From: Lachnospiraceae bacterium MD308
Lineage (GTDB): Bacteria; Bacillota; Clostridia; Lachnospirales; Lachnospiraceae
Direction: 5' to 3'
DNA length: 64,000 bases
Assembly: GCA_000403475.2 (NCBI GenBank)
Contig: KE159798.1
Span: 10,960 to 74,959 of the forward strand
A model generated the notes under the pieces. That model was not told the origin of the DNA. It saw only the letters and a list, made by a program, of their open reading frames with translations, and searched no databases. Position numbers and translations under genes: made by a program. This document shows, one piece after another, positions 42,631-52,156 of this stretch. How positions within the stretch are numbered: position 1 is the stretch's first letter; every line of letters starts with the position of its first letter.

Positions 42631-42825
42631 ATGGCGGGAAAAAAACAGAAAGAAATTAAACTGGAAGAATTAACGGCGGAGGAGAAAGTAAAGTACGAGA
42701 TTGCAGAGGAGCTTGGTCTGTTGGACCGGGTGATGGCAGATGGGTGGCGTTCGCTTTCTTCGAAAGAAACAGGCAGAATCGGAGGGCTCCTCGCCAGAAG
42801 GAAACGGTCTGCCGGGCAAAAATAA
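42631..42825 (+). CDS. Small acid-soluble spore protein, alpha/beta type
   Basis: This 64-residue protein has KYEIAEELGLLDRVMADGW and the DNA-binding SSKETGRIGGLLARRKR segment, the two conserved blocks of alpha/beta SASPs in clostridia. Such proteins coat spore DNA in the forespore and protect it from UV and heat. ATG 42631 follows AAAGGAG. Its presence indicates that the organism forms spores. I saw no clear sigma-G promoter. Confidence 0.8.
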   Translation: MAGKKQKEIKLEELTAEEKVKYEIAEELGLLDRVMADGWRSLSSKETGRIGGLLARRKRSAGQK

Positions 42826-42872
42826 CAAAAATATTACGAATATTAATAAGTATGAAAATTTTTTGACAATTG

Positions 42873-42901
42873 TTGAAAATAGAAGTCCCTTTTGCTATAA
42901 T
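42873..42901 (+). promoter_or_regulatory. Sigma-A type promoter of the glycosyltransferase gene
   Basis: TTGAAA (42873-42878) and TATAAT (42896-42901) are separated by 17 bases, about 40 bases before the ATG at 42941. Confidence 0.7.
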
Positions 42902-42940
42902 CGAAAAACCAACAGAGTAGAGTATAGTAGTGGAGAATGT

Positions 42941-43633
42941 ATGGGCGGCAGAATTAATGTTTTAGATATTGATATAGACAATTTTACGGCGAAGGAAGCG
43001 ATGAAGCAATTTGTCGATTCTATGCAGTCGGAACCGATCAGTGTAATTGAGATGGTGACAGCAGACAGTCTTATGCAGATGGACAGCACACCAGAGCTAA
43101 AAGATGAAGTTTGTTACTTTGATCTTGTGTTGGCGGGGGATACAACGATTCTGGAATCGGCAGATATTACAGAAAAAAGATGCCTTAGAGAGATACAGGA
43201 ACGAACTTTTTTAAAAATGCTTTTGAGATATATCAATAAGCATCATAAGAGGGTATATCTGCTTGTCGAATCTGAAGAAGAGGGCCAGGAGCTTTTACGT
43301 TATCTGGAGAGTTTCTACAGAGGAATCCAGGTGGGGGGGATGGCGAAAGTGTCGGCGCAGGACAGAGCGGACGATATGATTGTCAACGCCATTAACGGAG
43401 CGGATATAGATTGCGTGATTTCAGCGATGTCGTCTCCGCTTCAGGAAGACTTTGCGACAAAGAACAGAAGCCTGTTGAATGCGCATGTGTGGCTTGGACT
43501 TGGGAAAGAGATTATTCCGCTCAGTAAAGCGGGGGCTGTGCAGAGCCGTTTTACCCAGTATGTGATAAAGAAGATCTTTCAGAAAGAACTGGAAAAGAGG
43601 AAAAAGATTGAGCCGCAGTCAATTCAGTTATAA
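42941..43633 (+). CDS. Divergent WecG/TagA/CpsF-like glycosyltransferase
   Basis: This 230-residue protein follows the outline of the WecG/TagA family (GT26): INVLDIDIDNFTAKEAMKQF at the start, a central KHHKRVYLLVESEEEGQELL, then VNAINGADIDCVISAMSSPLQE and WLGLGKEI near the end. Family members transfer N-acetylmannosamine-type sugars to lipid-linked intermediates for wall polymers. The usual N-x-(D/N)G-x-G donor motifs are weak, so it may be a diverged member. It has its own promoter and a terminator at 43708. Confidence 0.65.
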   Translation: MGGRINVLDIDIDNFTAKEAMKQFVDSMQSEPISVIEMVTADSLMQMDSTPELKDEVCYFDLVLAGDTTILESADITEKRCLREIQERTFLKMLLRYINKHHKRVYLLVESEEEGQELLRYLESFYRGIQVGGMAKVSAQDRADDMIVNAINGADIDCVISAMSSPLQEDFATKNRSLLNAHVWLGLGKEIIPLSKAGAVQSRFTQYVIKKIFQKELEKRKKIEPQSIQL

Positions 43634-43707
43634 TTATAAGAAAATAATAAGAAACAAGTTTTGGTTACTATGTACATCGTTTTTTTGTCGAAAAAACCAA
43701 GAAAATT

Positions 43708-43749
43708 GAGGAAATCAACAAAAATATGTGATTTCCTCTTTCTTTTTTT
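43708..43749 (+). terminator. Intrinsic terminator after the glycosyltransferase gene
   Basis: A perfect 10-bp stem, GAGGAAATCA (43708-43717) with TGATTTCCTC (43729-43738), is followed by TTTCTTTTTTT. Confidence 0.9.
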
Positions 43750-43852
43750 GTAAATTTATATTAATATAAGACCTAAAGGTGTGTGTTTTGCACGAATAAG
43801 TGTTTTTTTTGTTGTGAAAAATGCATATTGAAATGAGTGGAGGAGATGGAAT

Positions 43853-44941
43853 ATGATATCTAATCAAATACTTCAAAATACAATTGAAGGATTGAAGGGA
43901 ATTTCAAGAATTGACTTCTGCGTGATGGATACAGACGGGAAATCTCTGGCAAGTACATTTTCCGAACAGAGCAGCTATGAAGAAGAAATTATATCTTTTG
44001 TAAATTCGCCGGCAGATAGTCAGGTTGTACAGGGATATCAATTCTTTAAGATCTTTGATGAGCATCAGTTAGAATATATTCTGTTGGCGAATGGCGGCGG
44101 AGATGATGTGTACATGGTGGGGAAGATTGCAGTGTTCCAGATTCAGAGTCTTTTGGTGGCGTATAAGGAGCGCTTTGATAAAGATAATTTTATTAAGAAT
44201 CTGCTTTTGGATAACCTGCTGCTTGTCGATATTTATAATCGTGCCAAAAAATTACATATTGACACAGAGGTCAGACGTGTTATCTTTATTATTGAGACAA
44301 AAAATGAAAAAGACAGCAATGCGCTCGACAATGTACGAGGTCTTCTTGGAAATAAGGTGAAAGATTTTGTAACGGCTGTAGATGAGAAGAATATTATTAT
44401 TGTTAAAGAAGTCGATGCGAATGATGGTTATGCGGAATTGGGAAAGACAGCTCAGAATATTTATGATATTCTGAAGAACGACGGGGAGGAAGATATTCTG
44501 ATTGCATACGGAACCGTCGTAAACGACATTAAAGAAGTGTCGAAATCTTACAAAGAGGCAAAGCTTGCTCTTGATGTAGGAAAGATTTTTTTCAGTGAGA
44601 GAAGTGTGATTGCGTACAGCGCACTTGGAATTGGGAGGTTAATCTATCAGCTTCCGATTCCGCTCTGTAAGATGTTTATACGCGAGATTTTTGAGGGGAA
44701 ATCTCCGGATGATTTTGACGAAGAGACACTAACTACGATCAACAAGTTTTTTGAAAATAACTTGAATGTCTCCGAGACATCCCGTCAGTTATACATCCAT
44801 CGCAATACGTTAGTGTACCGGCTTGATAAGCTTCAGAAGAGCACCGGTCTTGATTTGCGCGTGTTTGAAGATGCCATTACTTTTAAGATAGCACTTATGG
44901 TTGTAAAATATATGAAGTATATGGAATCTTTGGAGTATTAA
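43853..44941 (+). CDS. PucR/CdaR-type transcriptional regulator
   Basis: This 362-residue protein has an N-terminal sensor region, a GGDEF-like middle of the PucR type, and a C-terminal helix-turn-helix (NNLNVSETSRQLYIHRNTLVYRLDKLQKSTGLDLR, residues about 302-337). This is the PucR HTH_30 hallmark. Relatives regulate purine or sugar-acid catabolism, but its position 16 bases before ftsE suggests that it is transcribed with, and may tune, the ftsEX cell-division genes. The ligand is unknown. Confidence 0.88.
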   Translation: MISNQILQNTIEGLKGISRIDFCVMDTDGKSLASTFSEQSSYEEEIISFVNSPADSQVVQGYQFFKIFDEHQLEYILLANGGGDDVYMVGKIAVFQIQSLLVAYKERFDKDNFIKNLLLDNLLLVDIYNRAKKLHIDTEVRRVIFIIETKNEKDSNALDNVRGLLGNKVKDFVTAVDEKNIIIVKEVDANDGYAELGKTAQNIYDILKNDGEEDILIAYGTVVNDIKEVSKSYKEAKLALDVGKIFFSERSVIAYSALGIGRLIYQLPIPLCKMFIREIFEGKSPDDFDEETLTTINKFFENNLNVSETSRQLYIHRNTLVYRLDKLQKSTGLDLRVFEDAITFKIALMVVKYMKYMESLEY

Positions 44942-44957
44942 TAATCAGGAGGAAATT

Positions 44958-45644
44958 ATGATTGAATTAAAGGACGTAAAGAAAGAGTACTCAAAAGGGG
45001 TTGCCGCTCTTAATGGTGTCAATCTAAAGATTGAACAAGGTGAATTTGTGTTTATCGTTGGTGACAGCGGCTCTGGTAAATCAACATTAATTAAGCTGAT
45101 CATGAAGGAGCTTGATCCAACTTCAGGAACGATTGTTGTAAACGGCCAAAATCTGAATAAGATGAGGCATCGGAAGATTCCGATGTACCGGAGGGCAATC
45201 GGAGTTGTGTTTCAGGATTTCCGTCTCTTGAAGGATCGTAATATTTATGAGAATATTGCGTTTGCACAGAGAGTTACAGAGACTCCTGGCAGGATTATAA
45301 AAAAGAAGGTGCCTGCGGCGTTGTCACTGGTGGGGCTGGCGCAGAAGTACAAATCTTTTCCGAAGGAATTATCCGGAGGAGAACAGCAGAGAGTTGCCAT
45401 CGCAAGAGCGATTGTGAACGAGCCGGCAATACTTTTGGCAGATGAGCCTACAGGAAACCTTGACCCGACGAATTCATGGGAAATTATGAAGCTTTTGGAA
45501 GAAGCCAATGACAGAGGGACGACAGTGCTGGTTGTTACGCATAACCAAGAGATTGTAAACGAGATGAAGAAGCGCGTTATTACGATGAAAAAGGGAGTTA
45601 TCGTAAGCGACGAGAAAAAAGGTGGGTATAATAATGAGAATTAG
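44958..45644 (+). CDS. ftsE: Cell division ATP-binding protein FtsE
   Basis: This 228-residue ABC ATPase has Walker A GDSGSGKSTLIK, signature LSGGEQQRVAIARA, Walker B ILLADEPTGNLD and the H-loop VVTHN. With FtsX it forms an ABC-type machine that activates peptidoglycan hydrolases at the division site. Its last codons overlap the ftsX start (ATG 45634). Confidence 0.97.
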   Translation: MIELKDVKKEYSKGVAALNGVNLKIEQGEFVFIVGDSGSGKSTLIKLIMKELDPTSGTIVVNGQNLNKMRHRKIPMYRRAIGVVFQDFRLLKDRNIYENIAFAQRVTETPGRIIKKKVPAALSLVGLAQKYKSFPKELSGGEQQRVAIARAIVNEPAILLADEPTGNLDPTNSWEIMKLLEEANDRGTTVLVVTHNQEIVNEMKKRVITMKKGVIVSDEKKGGYNNEN

Positions 45645-46542
45645 TACATTTGGATATTCGATGAAACAAGGGGTAAAGAATATAGGCAGGAATAAGATGT
45701 TCTCTATTGCATCCATTGCGACGATGGCTGCGTGTATTTTCCTGTTTGGTCTTTTTTATGCGATTATAGTGAATCTGAACTATATCGTAGAAGAGGCAGA
45801 GAAAAATGTGGCGATTACCATATTTTTTAATGATGATTCTACACAAGAGCAAAAAGATAAGATTGGCGAGCAACTGTTAGATAAAGAAGGTGTCCTGGAT
45901 GTCAATTATATCAGTGCGGAAGACGCATGGGAAAAATTCCGGGATGATTATTTCGGAGAGTCCAAGGATGCGGCGGAAGGGTTTAAGAATGATAATCCGC
46001 TGGCGAACTCAGACAGCTTTGAAGTCCTTATGGAAGATGTAGAAAAGCAGAAAGAAGTAGTTACTTTTGCAGAATCACTCGAGGGGGTTCGTAAGGTTCA
46101 GAAGTCGGATGTTGTTGCAAAGACTCTTACCAGTGTTAACAAACTGATGTATTATGTGTCGGCGGCACTTATTCTGATTCTTCTGGCAGTGTCCATCTTC
46201 CTTATCAGCAATACGGTTACGATGGGTATTACCGTTCGCCGGGAAGAGATTGCGATCATGAAATACATAGGGGCAAAGGACGGGTTTGTTCGTGCGCCGT
46301 TCGTGATCGAGGGTTTGGTCATCGGTATCGTGGGAGCGATTATTCCGCTGATCATGCTGTTTTTCATGTATGATAAAGCGGTGGCATATATTATGGAGAA
46401 GTTCAGTCTTCTGAATAATATTATTACGTTCCTTCCGGTAACGGATGTATACAAAACACTTCTTCCGGTGGGAATTGCACTGGGTGTCGGAATCGGATTT
46501 GTAGGAAGTTTCTTTACCATCCATAAACATCTGCGGGTATAA
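45634..46542 (+). CDS. ftsX: Cell division protein FtsX
   Basis: This 302-residue membrane protein has the FtsX layout: an N-terminal cytosolic stretch (FGYSMKQGVKNIGRNKMFSI), one membrane helix, an extracellular loop of about 120 residues that contacts the hydrolase, and three C-terminal helices (FLISNTVTMGITVRREEIAI between them). ATG 45634 lies in the last codons of ftsE, showing coupling. The M23 hydrolase gene follows by 26 bases. Confidence 0.96.
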   Translation: MRISTFGYSMKQGVKNIGRNKMFSIASIATMAACIFLFGLFYAIIVNLNYIVEEAEKNVAITIFFNDDSTQEQKDKIGEQLLDKEGVLDVNYISAEDAWEKFRDDYFGESKDAAEGFKNDNPLANSDSFEVLMEDVEKQKEVVTFAESLEGVRKVQKSDVVAKTLTSVNKLMYYVSAALILILLAVSIFLISNTVTMGITVRREEIAIMKYIGAKDGFVRAPFVIEGLVIGIVGAIIPLIMLFFMYDKAVAYIMEKFSLLNNIITFLPVTDVYKTLLPVGIALGVGIGFVGSFFTIHKHLRV

Positions 46543-46568
46543 TACATTTAATTTGGGGGGATATATAA

Positions 46569-47777
46569 ATGCGAGGGAAGAAATTAGTATGTTTCTTGCT
46601 TGCAGGGATTCTTTGTTTTGGAATGGATTTTACATCTCAGGCTACTAGTGCCAGTGAGGCGAAAAAAGAGGCCAGTAAAGCAAAAGAAAAGGCTGACAAA
46701 GCAAAAGAAGAAAGCAAGGAGCTGGAAGAACAGAAGAAACAGGCAGAGACAGAAAGAAAGACGATTTCTGCACAGTTGGATGCACTTCTCAATGAGATCA
46801 GCGTGATGGAGGAAAAAATCTTCAGAAAAGAAGAGGAAATTACGCTGAAAGAGGAAGAATTGATTCAGGCCAGAGTAGATGAAAACGATCAGTACGAAAG
46901 CATGAAAAAAAGAATCAAATACATGTATGAGAACGGCAATGGCCAATTTGTAGAAATCTTGTTTGAGGCGAAGGATCTTAGCGATTTTCTGAACAAGACA
47001 GAGTATATTTCGTCAATTTCTGATTATGACAGAGATATGCTTACAAAGTATCAGGAGATTGTGAAACAGGTAGAAGCACAGGAAGCGGCGCTCCAGAAAG
47101 AACAAGAAGAGATGGAGGTCATGCAGGATGAGCTGATTGCGAAGCAGGGAAGCCTGCAGGAATTGCTCACCAGCAAGGAAAACGAGATTGACGGACTCAA
47201 GGAAGAGATAAACGCGAATGCGGATAGAGTGAAGAAGCTTGAAGCAGCGGCGAAGGCGGCGGCAGATGCGGCGAGAAAGAAAGCAGAAGCAGAAGCAGCA
47301 GCTAAGGAAGCAGCGGCACAGGCAGAAGCGGCAAGGAAAAATGCCGCGGTGTCGGGGGGCGCTTCCAATGAAATCGTAGTGAGCGGCAACGGGACATTTA
47401 CCCATCCTTGTCCGGGATATACACGGATCTCCAGTCAATTTGGCTATCGGACGGCACCGCTTCGCGGAGCAAGCACGAACCATAAAGGTACGGACTTTGC
47501 AGCGCCTACAGGAACACCGATCTATGCGGCGGCAGACGGAACTGTTACATCTGCAAGGTACAGCGGAAATGCAGGAAATATGATTGTTATCAATCATGGG
47601 AACGGATTGCAGACATATTATATGCATTGCAGCCGTATATTTGTAAGGGCCGGAACAAAAGTCTCGAAGGGACAGCATATCGGTGCAGTGGGAACGACCG
47701 GAAATTCTACAGGGCCGCATCTGCATTTTCAGGTGATGTCCGGAGGCGTGCCGGTGAATGCAATGAATTATTTGTAA
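46569..47777 (+). CDS. M23 (LytM) peptidase with coiled coil, FtsEX partner
   Basis: This 402-residue secreted protein has a signal peptide (LVCFLLAGILCFGMDFTSQA), about 220 residues of Lys/Glu-rich coiled coil in two blocks, and a C-terminal LytM domain (about 290-402). All zinc ligands are present: His and Asp in NHKGTDFAAP, and the His pair in GPHLHFQV, with the extra His in YYMHCSR. It is an active endopeptidase candidate of the EnvC/PcsB architecture whose coiled coil is likely gated by FtsX. It cuts septal peptidoglycan. Confidence 0.93.
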   Translation: MRGKKLVCFLLAGILCFGMDFTSQATSASEAKKEASKAKEKADKAKEESKELEEQKKQAETERKTISAQLDALLNEISVMEEKIFRKEEEITLKEEELIQARVDENDQYESMKKRIKYMYENGNGQFVEILFEAKDLSDFLNKTEYISSISDYDRDMLTKYQEIVKQVEAQEAALQKEQEEMEVMQDELIAKQGSLQELLTSKENEIDGLKEEINANADRVKKLEAAAKAAADAARKKAEAEAAAKEAAAQAEAARKNAAVSGGASNEIVVSGNGTFTHPCPGYTRISSQFGYRTAPLRGASTNHKGTDFAAPTGTPIYAAADGTVTSARYSGNAGNMIVINHGNGLQTYYMHCSRIFVRAGTKVSKGQHIGAVGTTGNSTGPHLHFQVMSGGVPVNAMNYL

Positions 47778-47792
47778 GAATAGGGAATTAGC

Positions 47793-48977
47793 ATGAATAA
47801 CAGGAAAAGTTTTTTAAAAGGGGCGTTTTGCGGCGCCCTTGCTATATTGTTGATTACAGGGATTGTTTCCTGCGGATTACGCCCGGGGAGGATATCTGTT
47901 GCCGGAGAAAAGACAGTGACTTCGGATGTAGAACGAAAATTAAGTATTTTGAACAGCTTGATAGATGAAAGTTACCTTGGAGACATAGATAAGAAAAAGT
48001 TGGAAGAAGGTCTGTACGAAGGTTATATCGGAGGACTTGATGACCCTTATTCTGTATATTATGATGAAGAAGAAACAAAAGCATTTATGGAAGCGACAGA
48101 GGGAGAGTATAGCGGTATAGGTGCCGTGATGACCCAGAGCAAGGACAGCGGGATCATTGTGCTGACACATGTGTATCAAGATTCTCCCGCAATGAAGGCC
48201 GGACTTAAGGATGAGGATATACTCTATAAAGTAGAGGGCAAAGAAGTTACGGGAGAAGATTTGACGGATGTAGTCTCTCGAATCAGAGGTGAGAAGGGAA
48301 CAAAAGTAGAGCTTACTGTGCTGCGCGGAAAAAAGAATGAAGAGGTCACAGTTGTAGCAGTCAGAGATACGATTGAGACACAGACGGTACAGACGAAGAT
48401 GCTTGAAGGTGATATCGGATACATGGCGGTCAGCGAGTTTGATTCTGTTACTTATGATCAATATGTAAAAGGATTAGACACACTGGAAGGTCAGGGAATG
48501 AAAGGCCTGGTGGTGGATCTTCGCGGCAATCCGGGAGGGAACTTAAATACAGTATGCGATATCCTTGATCTTATGCTGCCGAAGGGACTGATTGTATATA
48601 CGCAGGATAAGAACGGTGAGAAACGTGAGATGACTTCGGACGAGGAGAACAAGTTTACCCGCCCCATGGTTGTACTGGTAAACGGGAACAGTGCCAGTGC
48701 ATCGGAGATTTATGCCGGTGCGATTCAGGACTACGGGCTTGGAAAGATTGTAGGTACTCAGACTTATGGAAAGGGTGTCGTGCAGCAGATTTTCGATCTG
48801 AAGGACGGGACTTGTGTAAAGCTTACAATCGCAGAGTATTATACGCCGAAGGGACGCAATATCAATGGAAAAGGGATAACTCCTGATGTAGAAGAAGAGT
48901 ATGATCTGAATGAAAAGAATCCTGAGGCGGATAATCAGCTTGAAAGAGCTGTGGAAGAATTAAAGAAAGAGCTGTAG
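47793..48977 (+). CDS. ctpA: S41 family C-terminal processing protease (CtpA)
   Basis: This 394-residue protein has an N-terminal membrane/lipid anchor (LAILLITGIVSCG, Cys27), a PDZ domain (VLTHVYQDSPAMKAGLKDEDIL) and an S41 protease domain with Ser in NGNSASASEIYAGAIQDYG and Lys in TYGKGVVQQIF. Such proteases trim envelope proteins and hydrolases. The gene follows the M23 peptidase by 15 bases and ends the ftsEX operon. Confidence 0.94.
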   Translation: MNNRKSFLKGAFCGALAILLITGIVSCGLRPGRISVAGEKTVTSDVERKLSILNSLIDESYLGDIDKKKLEEGLYEGYIGGLDDPYSVYYDEEETKAFMEATEGEYSGIGAVMTQSKDSGIIVLTHVYQDSPAMKAGLKDEDILYKVEGKEVTGEDLTDVVSRIRGEKGTKVELTVLRGKKNEEVTVVAVRDTIETQTVQTKMLEGDIGYMAVSEFDSVTYDQYVKGLDTLEGQGMKGLVVDLRGNPGGNLNTVCDILDLMLPKGLIVYTQDKNGEKREMTSDEENKFTRPMVVLVNGNSASASEIYAGAIQDYGLGKIVGTQTYGKGVVQQIFDLKDGTCVKLTIAEYYTPKGRNINGKGITPDVEEEYDLNEKNPEADNQLERAVEELKKEL

Positions 48978-49002
48978 TCTGTCTGTGACAGACAGGGAAT
49001 AG

Positions 49003-49033
49003 AAAGGGAATGTAAAATGTGCATTCCCTTTTC
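49003..49033 (+). terminator. Intrinsic terminator after ctpA
   Basis: AAAGGGAATG (49003-49012) pairs perfectly with CATTCCCTTT (49022-49031), with a 9-nt loop and a short T run. Confidence 0.7.
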
Positions 49034-49101
49034 GCTTGTCGTATGTTAAAATGGCATAAGATATAGCCAGATTGGAACAAAATGGAGAAAGGAAGGCGTA
49101 T

Positions 49102-50385
49102 ATGAAAATTCTGATTAAAAATGGACATGTAATAGATCCATTAACAGGTAGAGACGGGTGCTTTGATGTGCTGGTTGAGAAGGGCAGGATACAAAAGGTG
49201 GCGGAGAGTCTTGAAGATGCTGCAGAGAGGGTCATTGACGCAGCGGGATGTTATGTGATGCCTGGGTTCATAGATTTGCATGTACATCTCCGTGACCCGG
49301 GGCTTGAATATAAGGAGACTCTTAAAACCGGAGGAGAGGCGGCAGCGAGAGGCGGGGTTACGACTATTTGCGCCATGCCGAACACGAAGCCGGTTGTAGA
49401 TGACGGAGAGAAAGTGGCAGAGGTTCATAAAAGAGCAAAAGCTGAATGTCCGGTGAATGTTATACAGATTGGAGCAGTTACCAGGGGACAGGAAGGCGTT
49501 GAGCTTTCGGATATTGAGGGGATGGCCCGGGCAGGCTGCCATGCTGTGAGCGAGGACGGGAAGTCTGTTATGAATGCATCGCTTTACCGGAAAGCTATGC
49601 GTATAGCGAAAGAGAATGGGATCTCGGTGTTTGCCCACTGCGAGGATATTACGATGGTAGAAGGCGGCGTTATGAATGCAGATAAGAACGCAGAACGTCT
49701 GGGGCTTAAAGGTATTACAAATTCTGTGGAGGATGTGATTGCCGCGAGAGACATCCTGCTTGCAAGAGAAACAGGGGTAAGGCTTCATCTGTGCCACTGC
49801 TCTACAAAAGACAGTGTTAGGATGATTGCGGCGGCAAAAGAAGAAGGGCTTTTGGTGACAGGAGAAGTGTGTCCCCATCATTTTATACTGACTTCGGATG
49901 ATATCAAGGAGGATGACGGAAATTATAAGATGAATCCGCCTCTCCGGAGCAAAGAGGATGTGGAAGCCTTGAGAGAGGGGTTAAAGAGCGGTGTTATGGA
50001 TGTTATCTCTACTGACCATGCCCCGCACTCTGAGGAGGAAAAGAAAAAGTCTATAGCGCAGGCGGCGTTTGGGATTGTGGGCCTTGAGACGAGCGCTGCC
50101 CTCACATACTCATATCTTGTGAAACCGGGATTTTTGAGCATGATGGGTATGGCTGAAAAGATGAGTTATAATCCTTCCAAAATATTAGGCTTATCTGAGA
50201 AAGGCTCAGTGTCAGAGGGGAAGATTGCAGATGTGGTTATCTTTCATCCGGACAGGACGTATCGAATCGACAAGAATACGTTTAGGTCGAAAGGAAAGAA
50301 CACGCCCTTTGATGGTTTTGAGGTGAGCGGCGAGGTCATGTATACGCTGGTAGACGGCGAAGTTGTATACGAGGCAGTACAGTGA
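49102..50385 (+). CDS. pyrC: Dihydroorotase
   Basis: This 427-residue type I dihydroorotase has the zinc-binding DLHVHLRDPGLEYKE motif and the His ligands in AHCEDI and LHLCHCST. The catalytic Asp is in STDHAPHSEEEK. It closes carbamoyl aspartate to dihydroorotate in pyrimidine synthesis. ATG 49102 after AAAGGAAGG is preferred to an upstream in-frame start. It opens the pyrCFKD block; pyrB and carAB are not in the window. Confidence 0.96.
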   Translation: MKILIKNGHVIDPLTGRDGCFDVLVEKGRIQKVAESLEDAAERVIDAAGCYVMPGFIDLHVHLRDPGLEYKETLKTGGEAAARGGVTTICAMPNTKPVVDDGEKVAEVHKRAKAECPVNVIQIGAVTRGQEGVELSDIEGMARAGCHAVSEDGKSVMNASLYRKAMRIAKENGISVFAHCEDITMVEGGVMNADKNAERLGLKGITNSVEDVIAARDILLARETGVRLHLCHCSTKDSVRMIAAAKEEGLLVTGEVCPHHFILTSDDIKEDDGNYKMNPPLRSKEDVEALREGLKSGVMDVISTDHAPHSEEEKKKSIAQAAFGIVGLETSAALTYSYLVKPGFLSMMGMAEKMSYNPSKILGLSEKGSVSEGKIADVVIFHPDRTYRIDKNTFRSKGKNTPFDGFEVSGEVMYTLVDGEVVYEAVQ

Positions 50386-50429
50386 GTGAAAGATATCTGT
50401 GATTACAGTAAAGTTGGGAGGAAGAAAAG

Positions 50430-51356
50430 ATGATAAATAAACTGATTGCGAATATTAAAAAGACGAATGCTCCTATTGTTGTAGGGTTAGATCCCATGTT
50501 AAGTTATATACCGGAACATATTAAAACTGCGGCTTATGCAGAGCGCGGAGAGACTCTTGAGGGCGCTTCCGAGGCAATCTGGCAGTTCAATAAGGAGATT
50601 GTGGATAAAACTTATGATCTCATTCCGGCGGTGAAGCCTCAGATTGCTATGTACGAGCAGTTTGGGATTCCGGGACTTTTAGCTTTTAAAAAGACAGTGG
50701 ACTACTGTAAGAGCAAGGGGCTGGTTGTCATCGGCGACATTAAGAGAGGGGATATCGGCTCTACCTCTGCAGCTTATGCGGTAGGGCATATCGGCAGAGT
50801 GCAGGTTGGGGATAAGTCCTATCTGCCTTTTGACGAAGATTTTGTGACAGTGAACCCATACCTTGGTTCAGACGGAGTCAATCCGTTTATCAAAGTATGC
50901 GAAGAAGAAAAAAAAGGCCTCTTCATATTGGTAAAGACTTCTAATCCATCGAGCGGTGAATTCCAGGACAGGCTGATTGACGGCCGTCCGCTGTATGAGT
51001 TTGTGGGCGAGAAGGTTGCCGAGTGGGGCGCTTCCTGTATGGGTGAGGATTACAGCTACATTGGCGCAGTTGTAGGAGCGACCTATCCGGCGATGGGGAA
51101 AGTGCTCAGGAAAATTATGCCCAAATCTTATATTCTTGTGCCCGGATATGGTGCGCAGGGAGGTAAGGGCGCAGATTTGGTTCATTTCTTTAATGAGGAT
51201 GGACTTGGAGCGATCGTAAATTCTTCCCGTGGTATTATTGCTGCGTATAAGCAGGAGAAATACGAGAAGTTCGGGGAGAAGAATTTTGGGGAGGCGTCAA
51301 GAGCTGCGGTTGAGGATATGATTGCGGATATTAAAGGTGCCCTTGAAAATCGATAG
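50430..51356 (+). CDS. pyrF: Orotidine 5'-phosphate decarboxylase, type 2
   Basis: This 308-residue protein is a group 2 OMP decarboxylase: IVVGLDPMLSYIPEHI at the start, the catalytic GDIKRGDIGSTSAAYA, and TSNPSSGEFQD. It makes UMP from OMP. It follows pyrC by 44 bases and precedes pyrK by 14. It makes the final step of the pathway whose other enzymes are around it. Confidence 0.96.
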   Translation: MINKLIANIKKTNAPIVVGLDPMLSYIPEHIKTAAYAERGETLEGASEAIWQFNKEIVDKTYDLIPAVKPQIAMYEQFGIPGLLAFKKTVDYCKSKGLVVIGDIKRGDIGSTSAAYAVGHIGRVQVGDKSYLPFDEDFVTVNPYLGSDGVNPFIKVCEEEKKGLFILVKTSNPSSGEFQDRLIDGRPLYEFVGEKVAEWGASCMGEDYSYIGAVVGATYPAMGKVLRKIMPKSYILVPGYGAQGGKGADLVHFFNEDGLGAIVNSSRGIIAAYKQEKYEKFGEKNFGEASRAAVEDMIADIKGALENR

Positions 51357-51370
51357 GATGGGAGAAGGAT

Positions 51371-52156
51371 ATGGCAAAGAGAAAGAAAGAAAAGGTGAGG
51401 ATACTTTCACAGGAGCGTCTTGCGGAGGGTATTTTCAGTATGTGGATAGAGACGGAGGCGGCTGCCCTGGCAAGACCCGGACAATTTATATCCATCTATA
51501 CAAATGATGCAGGTAAACTCCTTCCAAGGCCTATAAGTATCTGTGAGACAGACGGGGAGAGAAAAAGGCTTCGGGTTGTTTACCGGGTGACTGGTAAAGA
51601 TACAGGGACAGAGCAATTTTCTGAGATGAAGGAAGGAGAGCTTCTGGAGATTATAGGGCCTCTTGGCAACGGCTTTCCGCTTGAACGCGCGGAGGGAAAG
51701 CGGGTGTGTCTGATGGGCGGCGGTATCGGCGTCCCGCCGATTTTGGAGCTTGCAAAACAGATCAGATGTTTAGAAAAGCAGATTGTGGTGGGATACCGCG
51801 ATGAGAATACATTTTTAAAAGAAGAATTTGACAGAAACGGCAGCCTTTATATTTCCACAGAGGACGGAAGCGTCGGTACGAAAGGAAATGTTATGGATGC
51901 AGTCCGGGAGAATGAGTTGAGTGCGGATGTCGTCTATGCCTGCGGTCCGACGCCGATGCTTCGGGCAATCAAGGAGTTTGCCGAAAAAAACCGTGTGGAG
52001 TGTTATATATCCCTGGAGGAGAGAATGGCTTGCGGGATCGGTGCGTGTCTTGGCTGTGTATGCCAGTCGAAAGAGACGGATTCCCACAGCAATGTGAAAA
52101 ATAAGCGGATCTGTAAGGACGGGCCAGTATTTTTGTCGACGGAGGTGGAAATCTGA
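51371..52156 (+). CDS. pyrK: Dihydroorotate dehydrogenase electron transfer subunit
   Basis: This 261-residue PyrK has FAD (RPISICE), NAD (MGGGIGVPPILELAKQ) and [2Fe-2S] domains. The cluster cysteines are in MACGIGACLGCVCQ and KRICKDG. It passes electrons from PyrD FMN to NAD. Its stop codon shares one base with the pyrD start (52156). Confidence 0.96.
   Translation: MAKRKKEKVRILSQERLAEGIFSMWIETEAAALARPGQFISIYTNDAGKLLPRPISICETDGERKRLRVVYRVTGKDTGTEQFSEMKEGELLEIIGPLGNGFPLERAEGKRVCLMGGGIGVPPILELAKQIRCLEKQIVVGYRDENTFLKEEFDRNGSLYISTEDGSVGTKGNVMDAVRENELSADVVYACGPTPMLRAIKEFAEKNRVECYISLEERMACGIGACLGCVCQSKETDSHSNVKNKRICKDGPVFLSTEVEI

Noticed and set aside
42740-42940. Upstream extension of the glycosyltransferase frame into the SASP gene
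   Set aside because: It overlaps the SASP coding region out of frame and lies before a consensus promoter; ATG 42941 fits better.
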